From NCBI GenBank assembly GCA_023079485.1, contig CM041115.1:45688305-45752304 (forward strand): a stretch of 64,000 nt of DNA. The letters run 5' to 3'. A program made the translations under genes and the position numbers. The DNA is from Archilochus colubris (Eukaryota > Chordata > Aves > Apodiformes > Trochilidae). Below, piece after piece: positions 25,401 to 34,794 of this stretch. Below the pieces are notes generated by a model. That model saw only the letters and a program-made list of their open reading frames with translations, was not told where the DNA came from and did not search any database. Each line of letters starts with the position of its first letter. Within the stretch, counting starts at the first letter, position 1.

Positions 25401-25627
25401 CCCAGAGCCCCTCCGCAGCCCGGCCTGTGGCTCAGGGGCTTTCCCGACGCCAGCAACCGGCGGCCCGCAGGCCGGCCGCACCGCCGGGGCACGCCGCTGC
25501 CAGGCCGCTCCTCACCCAGGTATCCCGTGATGATCGTCACCGGTATCTTCTCGCTGGGGCCGGGCACGGTCTGCTCCGCGCCGACGGCGTCTATCGGCAC
25601 CAGCTCGGGGCAGTCCTCGTCCTCCAT
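4373..25627 (-). CDS. CBWD1: CBWD/ZNG1 zinc-chaperone GTPase, complete, 15 coding exons
   Basis: This is the COBW-domain protein (ZNG1), a G3E-family GTPase that hands zinc to methionine aminopeptidase METAP1. Joining 15 exons by GT-AG junctions gives 1113 nt, or 370 residues plus a TGA stop; the human protein is about 395. Visible motifs are the N-terminal CPELVP METAP1-docking motif (residues 6-11), Walker A GYLGAGKTT (35-43), the zinc-binding CLCC (93-96), ETTGLADP (122-129) and the guanine-specificity motif NKTD (189-192). The C-terminal COBW domain starts near 258, and [11 protein letters not shown] spans 319-329. Exon phases agree at all 14 junctions, with no frameshift or stop, so the gene appears functional and is not a retrocopy. 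The start codon is the first ATG in frame after the CpG-island promoter and directly precedes the docking motif. Compared with human, both the acidic N-terminus and the C-terminal tail are shorter. The gene is transcribed away from DOCK8. Exon assignments rest on homology and splice signals. Confidence 0.96.
5108..5237 (-). CDS. CBWD1: CBWD exon 14
   Basis: Encodes [20 protein letters not shown], then [10 protein letters not shown] and RTNRVVLI, residues 304-346 plus one base. It is the most conserved block of the COBW C-terminal domain. The acceptor is CTGAAAAG and the donor ATAG|GTAAG. Confidence 0.96.
6982..7047 (-). CDS. CBWD1: CBWD exon 13
   Basis: Encodes [20 protein letters not shown] plus LK, residues 282-303. 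The acceptor is TTCATAG and the donor TTGAAG|GTTAGT, a weaker donor. Only 98 bp of intron separates it from exon 12. Confidence 0.95.
7146..7214 (-). CDS. CBWD1: CBWD exon 12 (start of C-terminal COBW domain)
   Basis: Encodes [20 protein letters not shown] and FIQ, residues 259-281, in phase 0 at both ends. The acceptor is AATTTCAG and the donor ATTCAG|GTAAG. It opens the C-terminal COBW domain. Confidence 0.95.
7759..7887. repeat. GTT/ATT trinucleotide microsatellite, CBWD intron 11
   Basis: Interrupted runs of TGG/TAA then TTG/TTA repeats, densest at 7827-7887. Confidence 0.9.
8049..8757 (-). mobile_element. CR1 LINE, truncated, in CBWD intron 11
   Basis: The complement of CR1 3' half. 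Antisense landmarks include CCCCTCAGCCTCCTTTTCTC and CTTCCTCATGTGCAGTCTAA. It is sense-oriented relative to CBWD. Many stops; degenerate. Confidence 0.9.
9020..9290 (-). mobile_element. CR1 LINE 3' fragment in CBWD intron 11
   Basis: Starts TCACAGAATCACAGAATAAT, the reverse of the CR1 tail, and continues with GGGACTGTAAGGACCACC and AACCTGGCCTTGAACACTTC. 5'-truncated. Followed at 9293-9310 by 18 T. Confidence 0.92.
9422..9473 (-). CDS. CBWD1: CBWD exon 11 (52 nt)
   Basis: Encodes [17 protein letters not shown], residues 242-258, the linker between the GTPase and C-terminal COBW domains. The acceptor is ATTTTCAG and the donor GATAAG|GTAACT. Confidence 0.93.
10628..10684 (-). CDS. CBWD1: CBWD exon 10, next to giant polypyrimidine tract
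   Basis: Encodes [18 protein letters not shown] (residues 223-240) plus two bases of S241. The donor is ATAAG|GTATGG. The acceptor CTTTTTAG is preceded on the gene strand by about 670 nt that are almost purely C and T. Frame continues correctly from exon 9 and into exon 11. Confidence 0.95.
10687..11356. repeat. Homopurine/homopyrimidine tract in CBWD intron 9
   Basis: On the plus strand this is nearly all A and G. The only pyrimidines after 10686 are T at 10715, 10729 and 10885. The 471 bp from 10886 to 11356 are uninterrupted purine. Sub-blocks have different periods: 12 bp (GAGGAAGAAAAA) at about 10731-10860, 7 bp (GAGAAAA, then GAAAAAA) at about 10886-11220, and 10 bp (GAAGAAAAAA) at about 11235-11340. 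The long Glu/Lys and Arg/Lys open frames here are artefacts. On the gene strand it is a CT tract that runs straight into the exon 10 acceptor. Confidence 0.97.
11684..11778 (-). mobile_element. CR1 LINE short fragment in CBWD intron 9
   Basis: About 95 bp matching the antisense CR1 3'UTR (CACCTAGTTCCAACCTGCCC, CCATGGGCAGGGACAT). Both ends are eroded. Confidence 0.8.
12762..12806 (-). CDS. CBWD1: CBWD exon 9 (45 nt)
   Basis: Encodes [14 protein letters not shown] with split arginines at both ends. The acceptor is TATTTTAG and the donor TCAAG|GTATT. It matches SINGLGQILETQRS of the family. Confidence 0.95.
13598..13684 (-). CDS. CBWD1: CBWD exon 8 (NKTD guanine-recognition motif)
   Basis: Encodes [20 protein letters not shown] followed by LDKVRTTV, with the G4 motif NKTD at residues 189-192. 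The acceptor is GCATAG and the donor GTCAG|GTATG. Confidence 0.96.
14455..14501 (-). CDS. CBWD1: CBWD exon 7 (47-nt small exon)
   Basis: Encodes [15 protein letters not shown] and two bases of R178. The acceptor is TTTTTTCCCAG and the donor TGTCG|GTATGG. It matches the HLTEEKPDGLINEATR family segment. Confidence 0.94.
14502..17643 (-). other. CBWD1: CBWD intron 6, no further feature
   Basis: 3.1 kb between exons 7 and 6. Apart from the CAAA microsatellite I see no repeat or exon. The 129-codon frame at 15154-15543 has no recognisable domain and looks random. Confidence 0.7.
15617..15660. repeat. (CAAA)n microsatellite, CBWD intron 6
   Basis: ACAAACAAACAAACAAAC-type run in an A-rich segment. 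A similar but shorter A-rich CAAA run is at 13714-13757. Confidence 0.85.
17644..17681 (-). CDS. CBWD1: CBWD exon 6 (38-nt small exon)
   Basis: Encodes [13 protein letters not shown], residues 150-162, matching the GIITIVDSKYGLK segment of the family. The acceptor is CTTTCAG and the donor TTACAG|GTAATT. It was found by frame and splice signals because it is too short for ORF scanning. Confidence 0.93.
18727..18786 (-). CDS. CBWD1: CBWD exon 5
   Basis: Encodes [20 protein letters not shown] (residues 130-149) plus one base. The acceptor is CCCTTAG and the donor GATG|GTAAGA. Nearly identical to the human segment, with Ser for Ala after WVD. Confidence 0.95.
18787..22122 (-). other. CBWD1: CBWD intron 4
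   Basis: 3.3 kb, the largest CBWD intron. It holds the degenerate CR1 at 19735-20626. The remainder is AT-rich with no supported feature. Confidence 0.7.
19735..20626 (+). mobile_element. Degenerate CR1 LINE in CBWD intron 4
   Basis: Begins with the GACCTGTCCTGTTCAACA region typical of CR1 ORF2, passes a GGGCTCACTTAGCCTGGAGA block, and ends AATTATTCTATGATTGTATG. It is antisense to CBWD. Highly diverged, with deletions, and no coding capacity. Confidence 0.82.
22123..22214 (-). CDS. CBWD1: CBWD exon 4 (ETTGLADP)
   Basis: Encodes [19 protein letters not shown] and [11 protein letters not shown], residues 99-129 plus one base. The ETTG segment is the G3/Walker B region. The acceptor is TTACAG and the donor CCTG|GTAGTT, which is weaker than consensus. 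Confidence 0.95.
23343..23723 (+). mobile_element. CR1 LINE 3' end in CBWD intron 3
   Basis: Contains the GGGCTGTTTAGTTTGGGGAA start of the 3' region, AGGACAAGGAGAAATGGCTT, GGGGAGGTTTAGGTTGGATA and the ATTCTATGATTGTATG end. A 63-codon CR1 remnant lies at 23453-23644. It stops about 65 bp from the exon 3 splice donor. Confidence 0.92.
23789..23885 (-). CDS. CBWD1: CBWD exon 3 (CLCC zinc-binding motif)
   Basis: Encodes [19 protein letters not shown] followed by [13 protein letters not shown], carrying the signature CxCC metal-binding motif of COBW GTPases at residues 93-96. The acceptor is TTTCCAG and the donor AA|GTAAGG. A CR1 element begins only about 65 bp past the donor. Confidence 0.96.
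24279..24365 (-). CDS. CBWD1: CBWD exon 2 (Walker A)
   Basis: The acceptor TTCCAG precedes GAGCTGGGAAAAC and completes the P-loop GAGKTT. It continues with [10 protein letters not shown] and [10 protein letters not shown]. The donor is GAAG|GTATG. Encodes residues 38-66 plus one base. Confidence 0.96.
25516..25627 (-). CDS. CBWD1: CBWD exon 1 (start codon; METAP1-docking motif)
   Basis: Encodes residues 1-37 and the first base of 38. It starts [11 protein letters not shown] and ends in TIITGYLG, the first half of Walker A. The donor reads CCTGG|GTGAG. It lies inside the CpG island. No in-frame ATG was seen just upstream, so this Met is preferred, although the N-terminus is shorter than in human. 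Confidence 0.93.
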
Positions 25628-25743
25628 GGGAGCGCCGACCCCAGCAGCCGTAAGCAGCCCCAGCCCGCCCCTGCTCAGAGGCGAGGAAGAGTTGTAGTCG
25701 GGGCGAGGCAGCGGTGCCGGCGGGGGGGGAGGGGGAGAGCCCT

Positions 25744-25809
25744 CTCAAGTCGCCGCGCTGCCGCCTCAGGTCGCCCCGCTGCCGCCTCAGGTCGCCCCGC
25801 CACCGTCCC
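25744..25809. repeat. 21-bp tandem repeat upstream of CBWD start
   Basis: About three copies of a 21-bp GC-rich unit (GCTGCCGCCTCAGGTCGCCC plus one C). The first is degenerate and two adjoining units are identical. It lies 120-180 bp upstream of the CBWD ATG, probably in promoter or 5'UTR. Copy number may vary between individuals. Confidence 0.8.
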
Positions 25810-26110
25810 TCTGCCCCCCCCGTCTCTCTTCTCCCCCTCCCCACACACACGCGCCGTCCCAACGTCACGCGCCAGAGCCCCGCCCCCCACCCCGAGCGGC
25901 GGGACCCTCAGCAGCAGCGCCGCCACAAACCCCGCCCCGCCCCGCCCCCACTTTCCTCGCGGCCGCCTCCCTCCGCGCAGGCGCAGCAGGAGGGGAGGCG
26001 GGGAGGGGGCGGGGCGGTGTCCGTTATGGGCCGTCGGCTGGCGGGGCGTTCAGTGGGGTGTGGAGCGGCTTCTGGTCCTGCTGAACCCCATCTCTGCGGG
26101 TGAGATAAAT

Positions 26111-28974
26111 GTGAGTTCTCACCCACGGGGAACGCCGGAGACGTCAGCAGGCCTTGTGCGGGGTGGATGAGTTGTGTTTTATTCATAGTAAAAGCTGAGC
26201 GTGAGCTTTCTATTTTTCCCATTGGGTGCTGTGAGCTGACATGTTACGTGTATAAAACAAACCTGTAGTGAACTCCCCAGCTTTTTGGGGAGCCGCATAG
26301 GTTTAGCAGATTGGTAATGGGGAAAATTTGCCTGATGCATACTTAGGTATGTATGTACACTCCGCAAACTCTAGGTACGATTCTCTGCTCTCAGTATCAG
26401 GCCCCGTAACAGAATATAAACTGATAAAATCCGTTGTACTTCATCGTGTTTTCTCGTTGGCTTGTAAGGTAGTAAATACACTTGCTCTTAAATCTCCTTA
26501 TATTTGTGTGGATTAAAACATTCTCTTAATACTGATGATATTTCACACTAAATAGTTTGATTTTACTTTAGTCATTCTGATTATAGCACAGATGTAAAAG
26601 TCTGGTTTATGAAATTATCAGAAAGCTTATATAACCTATTAATTCAGCTTGTCCGTGGGGATATAACTGTACTTATTCCAACAGAAGTACCTACAGCTAT
26701 GTGATTTACCAGATCCTAAGTTCAGAGGCGAATCATTAAAATCCTGGATAGTGAGAGAAGTGTGGTTGCAGTTAAAATAACTCATATTGTCATACACCAT
26801 AGATCTTTTTACAGCTTTGTGGAATGTCAGCATTGGCACAAGTGTGAAACTTTTGAGTTTATCAAGGTGACAGGCCTACGATTCTTTAGTAAATAAGGGT
26901 ACCTGCCAAGAGTCAGTCGTGAAGTCTCTGTTTCCTTAACTGTGGGAAACTGTAAATCACATCCATTCATAACAGGGTATAAATCTATATACTGATGATT
27001 TTTAAAGCTTTAGGACCAATATGTGGTGAAATGCATCTTTTAGTGTTCTTGCTTCAGCCACTCGGTCTATCCCCTTGCAAGACACATCCTGTTTTAAAGA
27101 AAAACCCAGGCTATTTTTAAAACTATGTCTGTTAGAACACTGACCAATGGTATGTGTTTTTGTTATCCTAATACTTCTCAAGTTTATGTAGCTCTGTTAT
27201 TAAGAGATTGACTAAGAAAACTTTTAAGATTTTCCTTGCAAGAAAGCTGTGGGGTAAAGGAAGAAACAAAAACAGAAGTGCTGGGAACTAGCAGCTTAGG
27301 ATAACAAAGTATATAAGAGGCTCTAAGCTGTCTTTCAAAATGAAACTAGTTGTAATACAGAAATTTCATTTACATGTCAGTGAAACATCTGGTATTGGGG
27401 AAGAAGGGGTTGAAAACAGTGTCCTGATTCTTTAAGCTGTTACACTTTTCATCAATTCGTGTGACACTGCTCATTAATTTCTTTTGAACAAAATTACCTA
27501 AAATAAATACTGTGTTTTCTAGTTTCCTTTTGGTTTCTTTAAAGTTTAGATTCAAGCATGAGAATTTTGCTCTAAGTATTAACTGTCCTTACATTTCTAC
27601 TGAACTGTGTACTAAAGCCTACTTGGTAAAGATAAATGTAAAACCTGCAGATGTTATTGTAGTGGCAGATAAAATTATAAGAACAAACTGAAATCTGGGT
27701 GGCACAGTTGGGGTGTTTTATTCTAAGATATTTGTAGACCAGACATATAACAGGAAGCAGTGAAGTGTCGATGGCTGCCAGGAAGTTGTATTTAGTGTAT
27801 TTTAGGTGGCTGCAACAGAAATAAAACAGTCCCGTTCTAAGTACTGACAATCTCAGTGCAAGAAAAGCTGTTTGCTTCAGACTAATGGATGAGGGACAAA
27901 AGTGCTGAAGTCTCTTTGAGAATTGGGGAAGGAGACTAAGAGCCATGAAAAAAGGAAGAGGATGCACTGAAGAGCATTGCAATGTACTTCTTTCTGACAT
28001 CTTGGCAAGGGGAGCATGATCTGATTGAAGCAACAGGAAAAAAAAATCATTGTTATTCCACCATCACATGGAAGATAACAGTCTTAGAGCATCACAGCTG
28101 CTGGAGAAGGAGGTTCCTGTATGGTACTGTTAGTCTGTATAATACAACACAGTTCAGCATTACAGATAAAGTTCTTGCAAATTCATATGACGACAGATTT
28201 TTGAATGGTAATTAGCTTGCAAAACAATATGGAAACAGAAATAAGTGGAAATGAAAATTAAGTTCAGTTTTGTGATAGCTCAGTAGATGCTGAGCAGGCC
28301 CATGCATGTCTCAAAAAGCCAGCTGGGAAGCAGAAGTGTGACTTCAGTATGATTTGCATACTCCTCTGACTTCATCCACTTCTTTCTTGCCTGTTGCCTG
28401 TGTTGTACTACTTCTATATTAAACCATCTCAATTGTCTTATCTGTACTTGGACTGGCATCTTCTACTGACAACTCTGAACTTTCCCTTTAAGAGCAAAGA
28501 TTATTCACATTGTCTAAGAGAGGGAAAATCTTTTAAAAATACCAACATTACATCAGTCAGCACACCTGCTTTTTAACACTGCTGTTTTCATGTTTTATGT
28601 GCTCAGTATGCTGTTTATAGTGTGAAACTGAGAGAAATTGAGAACGTTAGATTAAGGGTATGGCTTACAGCCTGGATTTAAATATCAATGTACATCATCT
28701 TGCAGGCTGCCTAATTGTATGTAAGAATATGGTGGCAGTAAGGGAAAATTCTGTCAGTGTTGTCTCTGCTTACATTCTGTTTACTGGAAGGGTGGCCAAA
28801 GAATCTGTCCAGTAACATTTTTATTTCTCCAGAAGAATTCACACACAGAAATATGAAAAGAAGATATGCCTTCAAGTATTTTATTCAAACAAACAAACAG
28901 AAAAGCTGCAAAGTGATCTAACAAGTTTTTGTTTTTTTAAAGGAAGGTTCAGTATTTCATTGCCAATCTATTTA
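26111..28974. other. Intergenic spacer, CBWD-DOCK8, left part
   Basis: No gene or repeat recognised. A small GC-stem hairpin (CTCCCCA/TGGGGAG) lies at 26273-26292. The 153-codon minus frame at 27572-28033 has no family resemblance and no CpG or splice context. Confidence 0.6.
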
Positions 28975-29632
28975 ATAGAATATGGAATATGCTGAGTAGG
29001 AAGGAACCCAGAAGGATCATCAAGTCCCAACTCCTGTCCCTGTGTAGGGCATCCCCAGAATCACACCATGTGCCTGAGAGCATCATCCAAACACTTCTTG
29101 AACTCAGGCAGGCTTGGTGCCGTGACCACTTCCCTGGGGAGCCTGTTCCAGTGCTCAGCTGCCCTCTGGGTGAAAAACCTTTTCCTGATATCTAACCTAA
29201 GCCTCCCCTGATTCAGCTTCCTACCTATTCCCCTGTGTCTTCAGTCAAAGGAATGAAGAAATCGGTACCAGTCCCATCTCTTCCCCTTGTGAGGAAGCCA
29301 TATACTGCAGTGAGGTCACCCCTCAGCCTCCTTTTCTACAAAGTGAACAGTCCAACTGACCTCAGCTCCTCCTCAGAAGTCATCCCCTCCAGACCCTCCA
29401 CCATCCTTGTTGCTCTCCTTTGGATGTTCTTCAAGAGCTTGATGTCTTTTCTGTGCTGGGGTACCAAAAACTGCGCACAGTGCTTGAGGTGAGGCTGCAC
29501 CAGAGCAGAGTAGAGTGGGACAACCACCTCCCTTGACCCTCTGGCAGTGCTGTGATTGATGCACCCCAGGACACGGTTGACCTTCCTGGCTGCCAGAGCA
29601 CACTGGTGGCTCATCTTTAGTTTGCCATCAAC
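28975..29632 (-). mobile_element. CR1 LINE, truncated, intergenic
   Basis: The antisense frame (29656-29336) reads as CR1 RT (QCALAARKVNRVLGCINHST, LVQPHLKHCAQF). The 3' side near 28985 matches the tail-proximal consensus (AGGAAGGAACCCAGAAGGAT). One of the better-preserved copies here. Confidence 0.92.
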
Positions 29633-32600
29633 CATTTTTATATTAAATATATACAATTTAATATGTACATTTACATTTTATTCACTGTTATTTATAAATG
29701 AAAGCATAATTTTAATATTTAATTTAATACAATAATATTTAATAAACTTGTAGAAGTAATAGAAAATTACATTTATTTTTCTGAGATTTAACCTACTAAA
29801 ATTCATACAATGATTTGGTTTAAAACAATCTTGAATGTATCACTTAAAATATATTGGATACAGTCAAGATCTATGCCAGTGAGACCACTGACCTTGGCGG
29901 CATGTCAGCTTCCTTTAAGGAGAGAGTGTCTAGTCACACTGCCTATATTGTAATCTTCTAACTAGTGATGTAGGAAAGTGGAATATGAGAAAATATTAGC
30001 AGGCATTGTGTGTTACTGGCTGGTACTGAGATCATCACAGTTTTTCTGTTGGTGTGAAGCTTCAGATATTCTCAGGAGATAACCTAATAAATTGTTCATT
30101 AATTAAATTATATGCAGCTTGTGTACTTTGCCAGTATTGCAAACTTGCCATTATACAAGATATTGAGAAAACTCCCGTGGACTTAGCTCAGTTGCTGTTT
30201 GAGCATCAGAGGTGCACTCTCTACAAATGAACTTAAAGTTTCATCAGGACTTTGTCATCCATGATTATTCTGGTCCACAAAGTTGTGTTTAATGATAGGC
30301 CTGATGCTCTATGGCTCTAGCATGCAGTGGCATTCTTTGCAGGAATGCCACTTCCAGTGAAGTGACTGCTTATTTACTCTTTTAAAAAAAGATGTTTGGA
30401 GATAAAAGTGAAAACATTAATGAATAAATGAAAAAAACATTCTGGTTGCTGACATATAGACATGCCGATTATTGTCTCTTCCAGCATTTCTCCAACCCCA
30501 GTTTGCAAACTCCTTCAAAACAGCATGCAGCAGTAGCTCTCCTGCCCAGAAACAGCCCAAGCTGTCCTGTCCTTACCAGCGCTCAGCTGTTCTTTGTGGC
30601 TGGGCATGCAGGTACAGCAAGCAACCTGCCATGGACCCTCTACCTCCAGGTCTGGTTACAGGAGGAAGATCAAAGCATGGTGAGAGCATTTGCAGACCAA
30701 GTGGAATGAGAAGGAAGCGTGGCTTTATGAGTGACTATATGGTTGGGGTGACACAGCCATTAGGACTGCCACTTGGAATGCATGTGTGTGCAACGGAAGG
30801 AGGGAGATGAGGGAACAGGAAATGTAAGCATGCTTTCTACTGCATCAGATACAAGACCCACCACCCTTGCTGCCATTGAAGCAAGCTGGGTTTGGACAAT
30901 CATGTTTTTCTGTTCTGAATTGCCTTATTATCTTCACTTTTGTTTTTTGCTGCCTTCACTGACAGTTGGTTTGGTATAATTATTCAGTATTCTGATTGGA
31001 AAGATCTTGTTCTACTTCTGTTTCTAAAGATATGACTAGACTTCATGACCTTGCATATAGCAGGTTTGTTTGTTGCAGAAATTCAAACAATAGTGTTTAA
31101 CAATAACAATAAGATAGAGCAGTACTAATGGAGTCTTAATTGAATAAGATCGCTTAAAAGAGCAGTTTATCAGCATCTCATCTGGTCATTCTCAAATGAG
31201 TTAAAACTGTGTAAACTTTCTTGATTAAGTTCCTTTTTTTCCATTTTCTTTCCTTTCTCCCCCTAAAGAAAAAGCAATCGAATATGTAGTATAATAGATT
31301 AAAAGGAATATTTAATCAGCTTCGCTGCTTATATGCTGAAGTAGGCTGCTGATAATTTAGTCAATCCAAAACGAGAAAAATGTGCAGTGATCTAAGCATT
31401 TGTTCTGTAAGACAGTTTTGGAAAGCTTAATCTTTAGGCATTTTTTCCTTAATTTCTTAGTAATCTTTTTTTACCAAGAATGTATGAAACTGCAAAATAA
31501 ATAGTTGTATCATTCCTATGTGGGAATATTTGTGCAAGAGGGGATGTTCCAATATTGTTGCTAGCTCCATTTGGCAATCAAGTAGCCACATGAGCTGTTA
31601 AGATTATGTCTGGACTCTTCTTTTATAGCTTCAATAAAACATGGGGTAGTGGTTTCTTCTAGAGTAGTTAGCAGTTCTGGAGATCGAGCTGGAAGAAGTA
31701 CCATCTCTCTCTCTTAATAAACAAACAAAAACTACTATCCCAAAGCTCCTTTTGTAGGATCTGCCATGAACTGAAGGACAGGGATAACAACTATCTAGTG
31801 CCAAAACTGTTATTATCTTTACAACTAGACAGAGTACAGAATTCTAAATAGGAGCATAGCACTTCATGGAAGCTTTTAAAATAAAAAAATAAAAAGGATG
31901 GTTATGGCTTGTAAAAGCAGTATTTCAAAAAACAGGTAAGAAATAACGAGCAGCTCTTCTAGTGACATGTTATCTGTAATGTATGCTTGAACTATCAGAA
32001 AGCAATTGCATTTGCTAGCAAGGACTTACTGTCTAGTAGAGAACTGTGTAAATTTTTTCCTGACTTCTTTTATAGAGGAGATAGAATGAGGTGGAAGCAA
32101 AAGAGTTCACTTCAATGTGTTTTTTACGAGTCCTGCAGTCATCTAGACAGCATAGAAAACTGTTGAACTGGTATTTATTTTAAGGCTGTTTCATGGCATC
32201 TTAAAGAGAACAGTGTTTATTTTAATCTCCAAGTTAAAATTCTGAAAAGCAGATCATAGAATCATACAATGCTTTTGTAAGGGACTTTAAAGCTCATCTA
32301 CTTCCAACACCCCTGCATGAACCTGGGCACCTCCCAACAGACCAAGTTGCTTAAAGCTCCACCCAACCTGGCCTTGAACACCTCCAGGAACAGGGCATCC
32401 ACAACTTTCCCGGGGAACCTGTTGCAGTGTATCACCACACTCATAATGAAGAAACAGGAGAGAAGAAGCTCTGCTATCCACCAGTTTCCTGTGCGAGCAA
32501 AGAGAGTAAGTATACTAGAAAGCCCAAAATGTACAAATAAATATTTAATTGGAATTCGGATGCATACCTTCCTGTGGTGTGGAGGCCCTCAAGTCCAGGT

Positions 32601-34029
32601 AGGGTAGGTGAGAAATGCATACCATTTATCCAGCAAAAAAACCCAAACATTGATTTCCTAAAATTAGGTTCTCAAAAATGGATGTGTCCATTTAAAATTA
32701 CATAGGTCATTGCAATTTTTAAAAGGTTACGTTTTCCTTGTTTCTTTCCACTGCTGACACTGTTATTGTAGCTGCTAGTCAGAATGCAGACTGCACACTT
32801 CAATTTCTTGCAGAGCAGTAACACATCTATGAAAACCACAGCCAGTTCATGCACTGAAAGAGTCATGAAGGCAGTCACAGTCTTTCAACATGCACATACA
32901 AGTGCAGACAAGGAGAAAGGTGGTTTGAAGTGGTGTTTTGCTATGGCATCTCTGATACCTACATTTTCTTCTTACCAACACACATGATAGATCATAGCTA
33001 CATATCAGTGCTTTGTTGCTAAGTAATATTTTGAGTTCAAGTTACAGATAAGTAGTAGCTTTATCTTGGCAACATAAAGGATAGGTGTAGTGGGTAAGTA
33101 CCCTGACACAGTGTCTGTTCTACCCAAAGCCAGTGTTTGTTCATTAATGCCATTCTATTAACAGTAGATTTTAATATTTTCTTTCTGAAGTTTTCAGATA
33201 TGAGATCTTATTCTGCTGCAAATCCTTGTGGGTGTTTTCTCCCCAGGATATATCCATATTTGTTTTGTGTTGGGTTTTTTCCCCTATCAACTTATTTTGG
33301 ATTTTATTGCATCTTCCACATCTTCAGCCTTCATGGACTACTCTGAAGGCATCTAGCTACTGCTCTTCAAAGACACACGGGTTAACATTCATATTTGAGA
33401 CCACTCAACAGTGAATCCTAAAGAGTGGTGAATCTTTCTGAAAGGATTGTTATCCTCGAACTCACTGGGAATGGAGAGATAAGGTGTGACTGCCTTTCAG
33501 TGACTGAATCCTAATCTAATTACCACCAAGGAATGAATTTAATAAAAGCAAGGCAACCCCAGACTGAATTGCCTCCACTACAACAGAATTCACCCGTAGA
33601 AACTGTATTTGGCTTCAGTTTCCCCTTTCAAACTAAGTATTAGTTCTGCTTATCTGCAGAAGCAATGAAATCTGCACCAAGGCCGAGGGGAAAATGCTGG
33701 TCAGGAAACACAACTTTGCAACACAACCACACCACACTTACTAAAACTGCCTTTTAAAGAAGTTGGGCTGTAAGTGCAGGTGAAGAGAACAGCAGTGGGG
33801 CCAACTGGGCCAGGCTGAGATGGTGTCTGGTGCTGGTCTTACACACTCTACAAGTTTAGGGGTAAGAGAAATGCACGTCCTGGGTGCATGTAAGATGCAA
33901 ATATTATTCTAGGTAAAGAGTTGGAATCTATTTACATCTGACATCATAACAGCCTCTGCCTGCCCCAACAGCTCCATTGCTGTGCCAATGAGGCAGCTGG
34001 AAGGACCGTGGCTACTTTCCTCCTACCTG
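29633..34029. other. Intergenic spacer, CBWD-DOCK8, right part
   Basis: Contains a very AT-rich patch (29640-29800) and the CR1 at 32252-32456. Open frames at 30428-30979 overlap each other in different frames with no recognisable domain. Otherwise unassigned. Confidence 0.6.
32252..32456 (-). mobile_element. CR1 LINE 3' fragment, intergenic
   Basis: Starts ATCATAGAATCATACAATGC (reverse of tail) and continues with AACCTGGCCTTGAACACCTC and CGGGGAACCTGTTGCAGTGT. 5'-truncated at about 205 bp. Confidence 0.92.
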
Positions 34030-34070
34030 AAGGGCGGTGGTCGCCGGTCTGCCCTACCCTAAGCAGCTCT

Positions 34071-34147
34071 GCCCGGACCTGCCCGGCCCAGCCCGGCCCG
34101 GCCCTGCCCGCCGGGCTAGGCTGGGCTGGGCTGGGTCGGCGGGGCCC
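34071..34147. repeat. CCCGG/GGGCT low-complexity inverted block
   Basis: Degenerate pentamers rich in CCCGG (34071-34112) switch to GGGCT/GGGCTGG pentamers (34113-34147). The two halves can pair as an imperfect hairpin, and the G-rich half could form a quadruplex. Confidence 0.7.
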
Positions 34148-34794
34148 AAGGCCATGAGGAGTCGGGCTAGAGCCCAGCAGTGCCCGGCGGTGCCCACTGC
34201 CTCCTCACCCGCCCCTCACAGAGCAGCGCTGGTCCCTCGGGTGGGGGTGTCAAACACCCGCACCGAGGTTTTAAAAAAATATAGAGGGTTCGGGGAAGGT
34301 GCGCAAAGATTTCCTCAGCCGTGCGTGGTCACAGGTACAAAGCGCCTTCGCTCCTTGCTGCACTTGACTCAGCGCTTTGCTGTCCCCGCTGCTCCCCTCT
34401 GGAGCATCCACGGGCGGTTCGGAGGTCGCCTGCGTTAAACATGGAGGAAATTCCTGCCCCCTCCCCGTGCCCAGGTGCGCCAGAGCCAGAGCGGGAAGCC
34501 TCCGGGAGACACCAGGGAAAGGCACAGGGCGCCTAGGGGAGCGGGGTTGGGTGCAGCTGGCCGGCGGGGGTGAGAAGCCATCTGTACACAGGGGCAGATC
34601 CCTCCCACTGCCGCTGATTTCGGTGAGGAAGGTGAAATGCGGAAGTCGCCACCCAGAACTGTCAGAAGACCGTCGGCTTTTTAGCCCGGAGCATGCAATT
34701 AAGAAAAATAAATAAATAAAATAAAAGCCGCCTTTCGTGCTAACAGCCGGTGTCGGTGCTCCTCGGCAGCCGGCACCGGCGGCTGCTCTCCCGT

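Larger units (their letters stand above)
25150..26110. promoter_or_regulatory. CBWD1: CpG island / CBWD promoter
   Basis: A dense CpG and GC-rich block surrounds CBWD exon 1 in otherwise AT-rich DNA. It has clustered Sp1-type GC boxes (CCCCGCCCC series at 25930-25950, GGGGCGGGGC near 26009-26018) and an NRF1-like CGCGCAGGCGCA at 25974-25985. No TATA box is evident, which suits a housekeeping promoter. A divergent transcript to the right is possible. Boundaries are by eye. Confidence 0.85.

Noticed and set aside
25427..26170. 247-codon plus-strand frame through the CBWD CpG island
   Set aside because: GC-rich DNA has few stops. The composition is Arg/Pro/Ala-rich, it overlaps the verified CBWD exon 1 antisense, and no domain is seen.
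27572..28033. 153-codon minus-strand frame in the intergenic spacer
   Set aside because: No recognisable domain, biased toward Leu/Phe/Ser as expected of AT-rich noncoding DNA, and no promoter or splice context.
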